From Pogonophryne albipinna (Eukaryota; Chordata; Actinopteri; Perciformes; Artedidraconidae): a DNA stretch of 64,000 nt. A model generated the notes under the pieces. The model had not been told where the DNA came from and searched no databases. It saw only the letters and a program-made list of their open reading frames with translations. Positions 37,501 through 48,400 of the stretch are shown in pieces. Position 1 is the first letter of the stretch, and the number at the start of each line of letters is the position of its first letter. Made by a program: the position numbers and the translations under genes. The stretch is from positions 17,933,401 to 17,997,400 of the forward strand of contig CM053260.1 in the NCBI GenBank assembly GCA_028583405.1. The letters run 5' to 3'.

Positions 37501-40500
37501 TGTGTACAGTAACATGTGCGAATAGTGCGACATGGATTTGCTGAAAAGGTAACTCTTATCATAGAATGATGATGAGCAGGCTTGAAGCTGTTCACAGTAC
37601 TAAATATATCTTCAGTAATCTGTTCCTTAAAACGTTCCCAAAGCATCTTTGCCTCTGCGTTTTCTTTGTTCGCCCTGGCTCACCTTCCTTTTGTGTCTCC
37701 TCCAGTTTCCACATGCATCACCACCTGTAAGAAGGTCGCCCCTCCACCAGTGCCCCCCCGTACAACCTCCAAGCCCTACATCTCTGTGACGGTGCAGAGC
37801 AGCACAGAGTCGGCCCAGGACAACTACCTGGACCAGCAGGACCGGAGGTCGGAGGTCACCAGCCAGTCGAGCCACGCTCACAGCAACTCCTCTGACAGCC
37901 TCGACAGCACCCGTGCCAACAGCCTGGCCCGGGGTATTCCCCGCCCTCCACACATCTTCCACACTCCCATCGCCATCCCCAGAGACCCAATCGCCCCCTC
38001 CAGAAGTAACGCTTTCACTGAGACGAGTGACGCAGTCGTCCAGCATGAATCATTGAGATCAGGATTTAACAGAGGGAATCTAGGGCAGAGGAGCCCCTGG
38101 TGGCACCAGTACCCAGGCGGAAACTGTCCTCCATTGGTATACAGGTACGGGTCTGCTGCACTATAGGGTACAGTTGCGTTACCACATATGAAGGCATACT
38201 GTCAACAAGGAGCCCTACTTGCAACTAAGTGTAGCCTTTTCTGCTTGTTGAGCTTGAATCCATAGAAAAGGTATTTTTAACAGTAGTTTAGTGTTGTGCA
38301 TGGTTATGTGTGAGTGGGTCTACTCAAGCCCAGAAATGTGCTTTTAAACCAAAGGTCTCATTAGGGTGAACATCCCTCTATCATTAGGGCTGGCTCACTA
38401 CTGTAGTGAAGAAGGCAGAAAATGCATATTTGCGTTCCCCTCTACCATATAACTTGTCCTGTAAGTCCTTTCTCTATTTTGCAAGTCTTTCACATTAACA
38501 GAACTCAGTCAGGTTACAACTGTGTGTTATTTAATTGAAAAGGCAAAGACATGCAGGTTTTCTTTGAATTGTTCACTGGAAATTAACAAGCGCTACAAAA
38601 CTGTACTTATGCTATAAGAAGTCTATCAAATAATTCATGCCAAGACCTTTGTTAATGTTCCTTCTTTCATGTATGTCTGATTTTATTTTTGTTGTCCACT
38701 GTGATATGCTCTCAGGTTGACTGTATCCAGGAAGTTCAACAGGAAGAGACCCCGCCATTGGCCAAATTTCAGTCCATCGGAGTACAGGTGGAGGACGGGT
38801 GGCAGTAAGTCCTCTTCCTGTCCTTGTAACAACGTGAGGAATTTATATTATAGCCACACACACTGTTCTGTCTATTCTTTCCCTTTCCAGAATCTCTGTG
38901 GATGTGAAAGCAATGTGAATGTGTTTTGTCTGAAAACTACCCCTTGTGTGTTGTGTTGGTGGACTTTAAAATAAATTCCGGGCATGAGCTGTTACTATTT
39001 GATCTTACTGTATATCTACTTGCTGCATACTGTTGAGACCAATTTGTAGGTCATTTGGTAGGAGCTTGCATTCTGTGCTCCTCTTGTTTTCAATGCCATG
39101 GTTTTCCTCTTGGCTTCTGTATGTTCTTACTTTAAAAGCTTCATTTAGTGTTTCGGTTGAAGCAGCTTTTTGTAAATCTTCACAGGCTTTTTAACATAAC
39201 CAGCCTAGTCCCTTTGTTTAATTTGTTTGTCCCTTGTGTTTTATTATCGGTGTTGTACACTCGTTTGTGTTATGTGACATACTTACGCTGTATTTTCCAT
39301 TATTTTGCTCTTCTTTCCTCCTTTTGATTTTGTTTATAATTATTAACTGCTAATATTTTATTATCTGGCTGAATCACAACTTGTTAACGTCTCCTGAGAT
39401 ATAACACGAAATGGAAATAATGTTGAGACAAACAACATTCTTGTTGAGTCTGTTCTTCCGTTTGCAATGAAATTAAGAAGCTAGCTTCCCCTTGATAAGA
39501 GACCAGTGGATAACAGTCCGAGTGCACTATTATGAAAGCCCAGTCTCAGATCGATCCTATTTATTTATATCTATATGGAGCAGCAGAAGTGACTTTTCCA
39601 GTGATGGAGAAATTATTCTTGAATAATTTATAGTTTTCTTGGTCCACTGTTATGCGCATAACAGTGAATGAACAAAACTGAACTAGCATAATTGTTGCAT
39701 TAAAAGGCACTGTAACAGTTTGTCTCACCATCTTTTCCAGGCTCAGTCGCTCCAGTAGCATGGCCTCAAAACAAGAAACTGACTCCGACACACAGGACAT
39801 CCCTGTCATCTCCCAAATCAATAAGGCCAAACATTTTGAAAAGAAAGTCATGGTCAACAGTGCCAGCCAATCCATGAGCTCCCCTCCAGGACAGGACCAT
39901 TTAGACAACGGAGACACTACCGGTGACATCTCTTCACCTCCACCGCCAAGGCAGATCCTCAAGCGCTCCACCACACGAAGTAGCTCTTCCTCCTTCTCAG
40001 AAAGTCTGGACCCAGCGCTGGACCCCTCATCTCTCCCACCTCCGGACCCCTGGCTGGAGAGTGGGAATGGTAGTAGCAGCAGCGTTCCCCAGAGCGGAGG
40101 AGCGGGGACGCTGTGTCGGAGAGACGGCCACTGGTTCCTGAAGCTGCTGCAGGCCGAGACGGGACGCATGGAAGGCTGGTGCCATCAGATGGAGCAGGAG
40201 ACCAAAGAGAACCAGCTCTCAGAGGAGGGTAAGGCTGCCAGGGGACACCTACACTTAGTTAAACTTCTAAAGTTTAGGTGGAAAGAGACTACTTTTACCC
40301 CTGAGTGTGACCTCAGAGCTTGTGCTTCTAGCTACTTTCTTGATCAATTAAATGTGTGCTGTACATCAACACACCAGACAGAATTGTATTGTGAAAACTA
40401 GGCTTTTGTAGGAAGACAAATCAAACACTGATGTCATTAATCTACAGCATATACATGATGCAATCCACACTCACTTTGTAATGACAAAGTTAAAGCACCT

Positions 40501-43500
40501 TAAATTGCCTCTGGTTTCCATCTCCAGGCTGGGCTGTGAGGGAATGAAAGAGGAAGCGTTATAAGTTCACCTGACCAGTTTGCACACTATGGGGATCAAA
40601 TCCTTTTCGTTCCCTTAACAGAAATTCATGCAAGGGGGATTTTTGAAATATCACAAGTGAATTTGAATTATAATAATATGTTTCTTTAGCTGCTAGAGGT
40701 ACCAAAAACGAATGGCATAATGAATGTCAATCTTCCAAATCGAGTTATTTGGCCCAGAAAAAAAGGAAAAGCATTGCTGAGGTCAAACCCTCTGAATGAA
40801 CCCTGAGCCTCCTTACAGAGGTCTTTAGCTGTCTGACCCCACCATGCGGTCCAGAGCTCAGTTATAGAGCCCTGCTCGCTTATTGAGTTCCGCCTCAGGC
40901 CTGACAATCACTCAATCAGACATACTCAGCATGGAGGGGATGAGGCAGTAATACCGGGGGTTACCACACACAAGCAGGCCTGTAATCCCAAGCATTACAC
41001 AAATCTACTCTGGAACTGATTAAACCTCCAGATTAGATTAGTGCTTCGACCGCAGCAACACACACATACACTGTATGTACACACAAACAAATAAACAGTG
41101 GTAAGGCTTTTGATGCTCAGTTCTTATCAGAGGCACATCATTGGATGAACAAGGCTCTGTGTGTCTTTGGGAGCCCATATGTTTCTTCTTTTTGTCATAA
41201 ACAATGTCTGTGTGACTTCCTTTAACGTAAAGTTGTCAGTATTAAAACATGTATGCAAATCTGTAGCTGGGTCTCAACGCAGTATAATCGCATAGCCAAA
41301 ACTTTACAATCCAGTGATCAGATCAGTCCTAATTGTGGGCAGATGTTTGGCCTATATTTGATACAGCAACAGACAAGCGCTGACCGCTGACAGACAGTGT
41401 ATGTATACAAGCTTAGATGCCTTTTTTAAAGAGGATAACATTATCCAATACACTGTAATCCTCTTCTTGCCACCCTGTGGAGTTAGTTGGGCAAAGTACA
41501 TCTAACTGTCTAAACACCTGCAGTAATCTTTTGGTTAGCACCACACCACAACCATTTGCAACACAGAATAGTTGAGTTTGTTGCTGAACCCTGATATAGA
41601 CCTTGTTTTGTTGTACAACACTATAGCCAGGGCACTAAATTAGCTCGTACCACCTTCTAAATAACAGTACAGTACATTTTGTCAGTGGCAGGTAAAAATG
41701 TCAGGTCATCTGTCACCAGGTAGGTGAATATAGGCTTACCTTATATTAAGACATCTTATTTTTGGAAGGAATTTATGAGAAAAACATTGAGAGGACATGA
41801 AAGTGTTCAGTGACCTGCTGTAGTGGAAGGTAAAAACAAGCTTAATTTCAGACCCTGACTGTAGCCGAGAAAACTGGGTGTGTGTATCATCCATAGGTTG
41901 AATAACAGGAGGCCTCTGAGATCAATAATTATCACAAATTCCTGAAAATGTATGTTTCTTTTGGCTTTTGGTTCTCTCTTCAGTGCTGGGGAAGGTTCGC
42001 AGTGCAGTAGGATGTGCCCAGCTCCTCATCTCCCAGAAGTTCCAGCAGTTCCGGGGACTGTGCGAACAAAACTTGGTGCGTACAGTATATGGCCTTTCTT
42101 TGACCAAAAGCAATGTCTTCTGCTAAATTCTTTGATTCAGGTTAAGGCTTTCACACACAAATAAGTGTGGGAAGAGCCGAGATACACAACATATGACGCC
42201 ATCACAGAATAAGTCATTGTGGCCAACCAGCACAAAATACAAGGAGCTTACAATAAGCCTCTAAGCTATTTCTCTTGTGTGATGTGTTTTACTGGAAATG
42301 GCCTTATACTAATTTTGGCCAACTACCAGCACATAAAACAATAACTGTTTTACACGTCGGTTCACATGACGCTCAACTTCCAAAATATTGACCAGATGAT
42401 CATGACTGATAAATTATGAACGTCTTTGTCAGCTTCATTGAACTTGACCTACATAAAACAACATCACATGGCCACATGAAATGCTGTCGTTATGTTTATG
42501 TGCTATTTACGCAATTGAGGTTTCTCTGCGAATAAATGATTGAGCCTTAGTTACAAACAAACAACAATTAGTGCTTTTATACAATTAGTATTTCTGCACA
42601 TATACAGTCTCCTGATTCACTCTTTTACGTGTGTCAATATGTAATTTAATTTGCTGATGTGCAATGATTAATATCTAACTTGTAATTGCTCTACCATTTC
42701 TGTAACTTCACAGGGTTGTTCGCATGATAGTGTACATTTTGTTTTTCAAAATTAAAACTGGACATCACAGCAGTGAATGCAGTATCATAGATAAGAAAGA
42801 GTATAAATAGTGATAGCATTATAAACTGCAGGATTTACGTCAGCTGTTTGTAAACAAGTAAGGGGTTTAATCTGTTGTTACTTTTAATCTTTAAAGGAGA
42901 CTGGGTCCTGAATGATTGTATTTCGTTTTGCTGACATTATAACAGATTTAATGTCCCTGTAGAAATAAAGTGCAGGCTTACTGTACTAAAAAGGACACAG
43001 CTCTGTTGTTATCCTTTATTTTGACCCGGAGACATGGACAAAAAAGCTGTGAAATAGCTCCCCCTAGTGATGAAAAAGGGAAACACTTGATGACATATAC
43101 AGCATGTAAGTAATGCAGTGCAGACGTAAAGTACAGTAATAGGACGACATTTTGTTGCAATTAAATTACCATTAGATGAAATCAATTTAGGTTTTCTCCG
43201 TTGGCCTGATGTTGGCTTCTTCTTGCACTTACCTCTTCACATTAAGGAACGACACTGTTTTTTAAACCAGGATCAGAGAAAATTGGGATGGTTGGTTTTG
43301 ATGGTGCTGACCCACAAAAGCTGCCCCATAGAGACCCCAACCCCCGTCCCCATTCTCCCTTTATGGACACATCTAGGACAAAGTATTTTTGGAATTATGG
43401 CCTAGTTTTTACTTGCTAAATATTATCCAAAAAAAAGTTAGTTAGAATTGAATAATTTAGCTTTTTTATAATAACTTTTTTCATGATGTAGCTGATCTGT

Positions 43501-45480
43501 TCCGGCTTGTGATGACCTTGGATGCATTGAAGGTGTATTGTTTGTTTTTCTGGTACCTCAGGGCCAATCGGCCATTAAATAGCCCATGTGCTGAGTGTCA
43601 AATGTCGTTTTTACACCAGTACAGTATGCAAACGGCGTAGCCCAAAACAAGAAGTGAAATAGACTTGTAGTTATGTAATGGGCTCTGACTAGTTGATTCA
43701 AAGCTGGTTGTAATGCTTTACAAAAAGAATAAGCAGAATAAAAATCCACAAGTATTTTACAGCTCACTTTCAAAGGCGAGACATTGGTTTTCACTACCTA
43801 CTGGCTTGTGTGAGATTAGTTTTGCTCTTGAATTAACTGTGATGCTGTTTGCTCTCTTACATTTCATACATTCTCCGCTCCAACATTGACTGTGTCCACA
43901 GAATGTGAATGCCAACCCGCGGGCCTCCGCCCAGGACCTGGCAGGGTTCTGGGACCTGCTGCAGCTCTCCATCGAGGACATCAGCCTCAAGTTTGACGAG
44001 CTCTACCATCTCAAGTCCAATGACTGGCAGTCCGTGCCGTCTGCGGCCGCCCAGTCGCCCCCTGAGCGGAAGGTACTTCCCACCCCTGCTGCCCAGTGCG
44101 CTGGCTGGGGTAGGAAAGCCGCCGATACCGGCCTCTCTCCTCCCACCACCACCACCATTTCTCCCACTCTTTTTTACTTCCTTCCCCCTGCGTGGGATGA
44201 ACTCTAACAGGGCGCCCTCTATAACACAAAGGGGCCAGAGAGATCCCTTTAGGCATGCATGGAAAAATATATCTCAAAGAGGGCTGTCGATGGTGTGTTT
44301 TTAAATGTAAAGCCCTGCTTTGAGCATGCATGCGTCACTTACTGGTATGCTGGTTGCAGTGGAGCATGGCTAAGATGTACTAGCTCGTGACAGAATGCAG
44401 TCTTGCTTTGCTTCTTCTCTGTTTAAATGTCTTGGTTTGTGTTTGTGTGTCTGTCCTTGTTTTCCTTTCTCTCTCTCTATTGTCTAGCCCAGGTCGATGA
44501 GGGAGGGGTAAATGTTGTCAGATTGAGGAAAACATTCACCAGGAGAGTTTTCTTGACTAATAGAATGAATTCTGGGGGTTGGAGCTTAGACTTTCCGACT
44601 TTCAATGTTAAGGACCACCCTACGTGAGGCTAAACTTCAAAGTTGATGAGGGAGGGGTAAATGTTGTGGGAATTTGAATAAAATTCACCAGGAGAGTTTT
44701 CTTGACTATCATAACGAATTCTGGGGGTTGGAGCTTAAAATAAATGAATTCGAAAATGTACATGGTACTAAGGACCACCCTACTTTTTATATGTTTATGT
44801 GCGTTGGGATTCGTAGCTGAGTTGCTCTTGCTTTATGTTGCTTTTCAATGCAAGTGCATTGACTGTGTCTTGTGATCCCTTAATTCTGCTTTTAGTTTGA
44901 TCCAACGTGGCCATTAATTCATGTTACCATTTCATGTCTTCAAAAATTGTCATGTTAATGACTGTTTTTTTCTCAAATATTTACCTCTTTTTGTCAGAGT
45001 TTTTCTGTTTGAAACCTAAAACCACTACATTTTATTTCAAGCTTTAATGAAAAAGTAAAGCATTGTCCTTGTCAAAGTCCTGTCTGCCAAACCTGCCCAG
45101 ACTGATTGATGCTCTTGAAGACAGTTTCCACATTACCATCTCTCACTCTCTTTTTCTCCTTGTTTCGCACTTTGCTCTTTCTCCCTCCCTCTTTCTCCTC
45201 CTTTTTCTGTCATGTTTCCTTACTCCCAACACTACAGGACGAGGAGAAGGAAACCGCTCCGGTGTCAAAGAAACCCGGTAAGGGGCGACCATCGCTGGGC
45301 CGTGAGAAGAGCGCAGACTCTGCATCCACCTCTTCTTCGGCTTCAGCAGAGAAGCAGAGACACGAGGCTCGCAAGCGTCTACTGGCTGCGAAAAAGGCTG
45401 CCTCGTTTCGCCAGAACTCCGCTACAGAGAGCGCGGACAGCATCGAAATCTATGTCCCTGAGGCCCAGACTCGCCTCTGA
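24389..45480 (+). CDS. dlgap4: dlgap4: DLG-associated protein 4 (SAPAP4), whole coding span
   Basis: SAPAP/GKAP family proteins link the guanylate-kinase domain of PSD-95 to Shank in the postsynaptic density. The recognised exons encode roughly 1,080 residues, against about 990 in human DLGAP4. Visible landmarks are the MKGLG start, GK-binding repeats (SGSYVKAMGD, RRQSYLRATQ, RSHSYLRAIQ), two dynein-light-chain type motifs (SSIGIQVD, QSIGVQVE), the C-terminal GKAP homology region (RRDGHWFLKLLQAE through DLAGFWDLLQLSIEDIS) and the PDZ ligand EAQTRL-stop. NNQL..SSTFPRIHYNS, RQSYLRATQQSL and ESADSIEIYVPEAQTRL match DLGAP4 better than DLGAP1. The neighbours tgif2 and myl9 support the assignment. 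Three junctions are uncertain: 25580/25781, 28536/29853 and 38005/38089. Confidence 0.93.
25781..25972 (+). CDS. dlgap4: dlgap4 coding exon 2 (GK-binding repeats)
   Basis: Encodes GRPGVPMKYHVGG, then SGSYVKAMGDLEDSDDSEG and SPKPSPKSAARRQSYLRATQ, which contain two of the Ser-Tyr repeats that bind the PSD-95 guanylate-kinase domain. The acceptor is uncertain. The stronger-looking tgtag at 25758 is out of phase with the previous exon and would meet a stop, whereas tttag at 25780 keeps the frame. A missed small exon in the 200-bp intron is the alternative. The donor is GCAA|GTAAGA at 25973 (phase 1). Confidence 0.85.
25973..27517. other. dlgap4 intron
   Basis: No repeat or exon is recognised apart from the candidate exon that follows. 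Confidence 0.5.
27518..27637 (+). CDS. Candidate dlgap4 alternative exon (unconfirmed)
   Basis: A good acceptor (ctctgctccag) leads into an open, coding-like stretch, LIGVSSRTLDYTLLQGELD, followed by ALWSPLHSVSSLHQLGRS. Two possible donors follow: GGCAG|GTCAAT at 27626 and AGCAG|GTCAGT at 27638. Its frame is phase 2 at both ends. That does not join coding exon 2 (phase 1), though it would join an alternative acceptor of the next exon at 28402. It may be a cassette tied to an alternative 5' exon, or a decoy. Confidence 0.4.
28383..28536 (+). CDS. dlgap4: dlgap4 coding exon 3
   Basis: Encodes VFHSLREISNNRSLDNLDCI, then GGTVSSLPPWDDDDFSQACS, resembling the 'NRSLD-LD' segment of SAPAPs. The acceptor cttttcag ends at 28382 and joins exon 2 in phase. 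The donor GACAG|GTCAGT at 28537 leaves two bases, which does not fit the next recognised exon, so a small exon may be missing or another donor is used. Confidence 0.8.
28537..29852. other. dlgap4 intron, probably hiding a small exon
   Basis: Reading-frame bookkeeping needs an exon of length 1 modulo 3 here, or a different donor upstream. None could be identified confidently. Confidence 0.4.
29853..30108 (+). CDS. dlgap4: dlgap4 coding exon 4
   Basis: Encodes LRDLEMSQHYEDRSSEST, then EPLDLPMPTCFRSRSHSYL, RAIQAGCSQDDDTASMDS and SPPPIDTTVRTYSSST. RSHSYLRAIQAGCSQ is the most conserved GK-binding repeat of the family. The acceptor tcctccctccag ends at 29852 (phase 0). The donor CACTG|GTGAGT at 30109 is phase 1. 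Confidence 0.92.
30404..30610 (+). pseudogene. LTR-retrotransposon Gag-like remnant in the dlgap4 intron
   Basis: A short open frame reads LDDLSAQWMTWKEQFGSYL and then IATGLDKAPKEKQLAIFLQR. The pattern W-x2-W-x3-F-x2-Y...GL...K..Q...FL...G resembles the N-terminal helices of Ty3/gypsy-type Gag proteins of retrotransposons. No protease, polymerase or LTRs are found around it, so it is a fragment. A chance ORF is possible. Confidence 0.45.
31500..31739 (+). promoter_or_regulatory. Possible alternative first exon / promoter of dlgap4
   Basis: A locally GC-richer stretch with exon-like composition ends at AGG|GTAAGC (31740). It lies upstream of the exon that starts the C-terminal half of the protein, where mammalian DLGAP4 has a short isoform from an internal promoter. 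It includes an open frame ending at 31693 with no recognised homology. This is an inference only. Confidence 0.25.
34459..34502. repeat. (CA)n microsatellite, 44 bp
   Basis: Perfect CA dinucleotides. Confidence 0.95.
35599..35645. repeat. Perfect inverted repeat: 21-bp stem, 5-nt loop
   Basis: The arms at 35599-35619 and 35625-35645 are exact reverse complements (aattttctaatcataaatct plus one more base) around tcgat. The stem is AT-rich. It could be a cruciform-prone scar, the tip of a foldback element, or an intronic RNA hairpin. Confidence 0.9.
37706..38005 (+). CDS. dlgap4: dlgap4 coding exon 5
   Basis: Encodes STCITTCKKVAPPPVPPRT, TSKPYISVTVQSSTESAQD and NSSDSLDSTRANSLARG, continuing to IAIPRDPIAPSR. 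PPPVPPRTTSKP-ISVTVQSSTESAQD is nearly identical to human DLGAP4. The acceptor gtctcctccag ends at 37705 and joins the previous exon in phase 1. The donor CCAGAA|GTAACG at 38006 is weak. The frame stays open to 38166, but the conserved continuation is in another frame (see next exon). Confidence 0.9.
38089..38144 (+). CDS. dlgap4: dlgap4 coding exon 6 (short; RRKLSSIGIQ)
   Basis: Encodes EPLVAPVPRRKLSSIGIQ, matching KRKLSSIGIQ of DLGAP4. The frame is shifted relative to the open frame of the preceding exon, so either an 83-bp intron (38006-38088, acceptor 'ctagggcag') separates them or there is a frameshift. The 83-bp intron keeps phase 1 on both sides. The donor is ATACAG|GTACGG at 38145 (phase 0). 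Confidence 0.75.
38145..38715. other. dlgap4 intron
   Basis: Nothing else recognised. Confidence 0.6.
38716..38804 (+). CDS. dlgap4: dlgap4 coding exon 7 (LC8-type motifs)
   Basis: Encodes VDCIQEVQQEETPPLAKF, then QSIGVQVEDGW, matching human VDCIQPVPKEE..AKFQSIGVQVEDDW. With the previous exon it completes SIGIQVD. GIQVD-type sequences bind dynein light chain LC8 in GKAP family proteins. The acceptor gctctcag ends at 38715 and the donor GGCA|GTAAGT is at 38805 (phase 2). Confidence 0.92.
38805..39740. other. dlgap4 intron
   Basis: AT-rich; nothing else recognised. Confidence 0.6.
39741..40228 (+). CDS. dlgap4: dlgap4 coding exon 8 (start of GKAP homology region)
   Basis: Encodes LSRSSSMASKQETDSDTQD, a Ser/Pro-rich linker, then DPSSLPPPDPWLESG and CRRDGHWFLKLLQAETGRM, ending near EQETKENQLSEE. 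The acceptor tcttttccag ends at 39740. The donor GAGG|GTAAGG at 40229 leaves one base. Confidence 0.93.
40229..41983. other. dlgap4 intron
   Basis: Nothing else recognised. Confidence 0.6.
41984..42075 (+). CDS. dlgap4: dlgap4 coding exon 9
   Basis: Encodes LGKVRSAVGCAQLLISQKFQ, then QFRGLCEQNL, nearly identical to human DLGAP4. It is part of the C-terminal helical GKAP domain. The acceptor ctctcttcag ends at 41983 and the donor ACTTG|GTGCGT is at 42076. Confidence 0.95.
42076..43901. other. dlgap4 intron
   Basis: AT-rich; nothing recognised. Confidence 0.6.
43902..44072 (+). CDS. dlgap4: dlgap4 coding exon 10 (GKAP domain core)
   Basis: Encodes NVNANPRASAQDLAGFWDLL, QLSIEDISLKFDELYHLKSN, then DWQSVPSAAAQSPPERK. 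The acceptor tgtgtccacag ends at 43901 and the donor CGGAAG|GTACTT is at 44073 (phase 0). Confidence 0.95.
44073..45237. other. dlgap4 last intron
   Basis: Contains the imperfect tandem duplication at 44494-44783 and an extensive pyrimidine-rich tract before the last exon. Confidence 0.7.
44494..44783. repeat. Imperfect tandem duplication, two copies of about 130-141 bp
   Basis: Copy 1 (44494-44623) and copy 2 (44643-44783) both start 'gatgagggaggggtaaatg', share 'ttcaccaggagagttttctt' and 'gaattctgggggttggagct', and end 'aaggaccaccctac'. They differ by small indels. The family is not recognised. Confidence 0.9.
45238..45480 (+). CDS. dlgap4: dlgap4 last coding exon (PDZ-binding C-terminus)
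   Basis: Encodes DEEKETAPVSKKPGKGRP, then QRHEARKRLLAAKKAASFRQ and NSATESADSIEIYVPEAQ, ending TRL-stop (TGA at 45478). The terminal QTRL is the class I ligand that binds the Shank PDZ domain. The acceptor aacactacag ends at 45237. Confidence 0.97.
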   Translation, partial: DEEKETAPVSKKPGKGRPSLGREKSADSASTSSSASAEKQRHEARKRLLAAKKAASFRQNSATESADSIEIYVPEAQTRL

Positions 45481-48400
45481 AAGAGACTGAGATAGGGAAG
45501 CCATTATGGTCGGATCAAAGGACAGATAAGTCGCTGAAAAACCTGGAAAACTGAGAGGAAAGCTTTTGCAGTGCAACTGAGCTACTCTGAGTAAATATGG
45601 ATGGAGGTGTGGGGAGGAGAGATGAAATTCCCAGAGATTGGGGGGGGGTGGATTTGGGCATTTTTGACACACACTTATACAGTTATAGGCTGTTCCTGGT
45701 GGCTCCAAATGCTTATAACGAAAAGAAAATGACTGGACTCGACAGACTTTGAAGCGGGTGACTCCTCGTTTGAGGCTGCCATTGAAAACCTCAGCTGATT
45801 TTGTCATTTCTTGTTCCTACTCTTGATATCATAAAATTGTTAATGAAAGTATTGTTATAATGACAATTATATCCTAAAGAATCTATATGAAGACTGTTTT
45901 AAACGTTCCTCTAACTTGGCTATAAGATCTATTAAGTGGACAGAAGGCAAACATTAATGCTCTTCTGTCTTTCATCGTCCTCCTCTCTTCCCAGATCATT
46001 GGCCATCTTGTAGCTTTGCAAAGCACCGCCCTGTGGCCAACACACACACACACTGCGCACATGTCTACTGCATCTACACACACTACAAACTCTCGCCTAT
46101 GTATGTCTTCCTTGTATTTATTTGTTTAATTTACTCATCCTTTTGTTTTGAATAGAAATCCACTTTAGATCTGGTAATTATTATGAATATTTTTGGTATG
46201 ATGAAGTTGACTTTCAGATTTGAAGGGGTATTTATACATTTCCTAATAATTAGCACTTTTGTGTGTCCTCCAAAATGTTATTGTGTCAAAGATTTAAACA
46301 AATCTATAAAGTTTAAAGAATGACTTTAAATGAAAGCACATCACAAATGTAATGATGACTTATCAAGAGGATCTCTTTTTCAATCAGAATGTCAGCACCC
46401 ACAATAATGCTGATTATTATTATTTGTTCAACGCTTTTTAAAAATCTCTGTCCCGTTAACTTTTGTTTTCAATGTGCTGTAACTTCAGATTCGTAAATAT
46501 TTTGGTCAGGACTTGTTCCATCTGGTTGTTTAATAGCTTCTTTAAGTGCTTTTATTAACCTCACTTAGCATTCAATTCATACATCTTAAATTAATGTAGG
46601 GCTTTTATTGAAGTAATGCAGCAGGCTGAGCATGCAGGATAACATTATGGAATTTTTCATAAGGGTCTCGCTGTTATTTTTATACAATGTTTCTAAGTCT
46701 TTTGATTTATTTTGCCTCGAATCACTCTGCGAAATGAATCTACGTTCCATTATTTGTTCCCCTTATTGAACGTCATTCAAAGTACCTGCACTTTTTTTAT
46801 TCCAAGAAAAGATATTTAATTAAAACATTAAATACATTAGTCTTTGTGTTTTCATCATTTATTAAATGCTGCTTGTTTTTTATGTTTTATTTTGTATGGA
46901 AGACGGCAAAGCCAAAGATGAATACACTGTTTTACATTCATCTGACATACTGTATTTAAATGTCGTCATCAGAGAGCTAAATGAGGAAAATAGAGAGGAG
47001 CGTAGCCACAGCACCACATGGAATACAGGTTTAACATTTTGATGCACATGCCAGGAAACAACAGCCCAGCACTACAACAATACTGACTAACTGCTTTGGT
47101 GTGACCCCTCTCCTTCTCAGCCTGGAAACTCACATCTTCGAGTGTTTAACTTCTGACCTCTAGGGGGCAACAGTGGTTACATTTCAATCCAAAATACAAT
47201 ACATTGGAGTACACTATGCATTGCATACAATGAAAATACATACTCATTATAAGCCAACAGTCAGCCCTGCCCTGTTTTGCATTAAGAAGACACATTGTGT
47301 GGATTACATATATATATATACAGACTCCTCTGTCTTATTTGATGCCAGTTCTCAAATCAAAGAGGCCTCTTGGTTCATGACTCATTCCTAGACACTCTTT
47401 AGGATCTCACAGTAGAAGTACACATCCAACCAAAAAGTCAATCCTGACTTGCCTTGCATATCCTTCAGTGGTCCGCCTGTCTTCCACTCAAATTTGGTAA
47501 CATCCAATTGCTAAGCAAACCTAACTTCCCTTACCAAATTAGTTATGTTAAACTATTGCAGTTGCATAACTTTGGCTGCTGCAATCATCACCCACTGTGA
47601 GCCAGAAATGCAGCCTGGGGCTTTGAATTGAAAAAGCCTGATGACCACTATTCTCTCTCTATCTTGACAAGAGCTTTCTCTTGATGGCGGGCCTTTTGTT
47701 TGTCTGTGTTTGCCAGCTGGGGATGACTCTCAGCAAGGAAAATGGCTCAGGGGTGTCAATAGTCTGTTCCCTGGTTGCTGTCAATGCCCCCCACCCCCAT
47801 CTCTATTTTAGTAGGGTAGATTGCATCGTTAGCACCTGAAGGCCTTTTGTGTGACTTGAACTCAGTCGTTTGCGTGATTTAATTTGATTGCTAGGAAAAA
47901 GTTGTGTCTGACAAGTTGTGTTTATCCAAAAGAAGATGTGTTGTCAAATTAGGTTCCTTCCAGTTTCACCAATTTGAGAAAATGTTATATAGAAAAAATG
48001 TATTGATCTATATGTCACAGATATCAATAGTCAGTTGTAAAAATTACTGCGTCTTGTGTGTGCAAGCAAGCTAGCTTAAAATATATTGAAAAAACTAGAT
48101 TTGAATCTCTAATGCCAGAATATGTTTAACATTTGAACATTGTTTCCCCACTTGCCAGATTGTCAGGTCAAAACTATGCTGTCTGTCACCCTTCCTCACA
48201 CAAAACCTAGGTCTTCCCAACTTGAGCACAGATCAAACATAATGTGCCATATGTAGTAAGTAAAGGAGGCCAGAGAAAGTTTTCCTACAATCTAACCATC
48301 AAAAACTGAAAGACAATGCTTTTGATAGACTGCTAAAACTTGGATGTGTAAAATGTCAGTCCTGTCAGTGACATATTCACTGAGAGAGAAGAGAGCTGAT

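Larger units (their letters stand above)
30109..37705. other. Large dlgap4 intron
   Basis: About 7.6 kb. It contains a Gag-like remnant (30404-30610), a possible alternative first exon (about 31500-31739), a (CA)n tract (34459-34502) and a perfect hairpin (35599-35645). The rest holds nothing recognised. Confidence 0.6.

Noticed and set aside
37627..38046. 139-codon minus-strand ORF
   Set aside because: It is the antisense shadow of the dlgap4 exon at 37706-38005.
39561..40169. 202-codon minus-strand ORF
   Set aside because: It is antisense to a dlgap4 exon with strong SAPAP homology; no independent domain.
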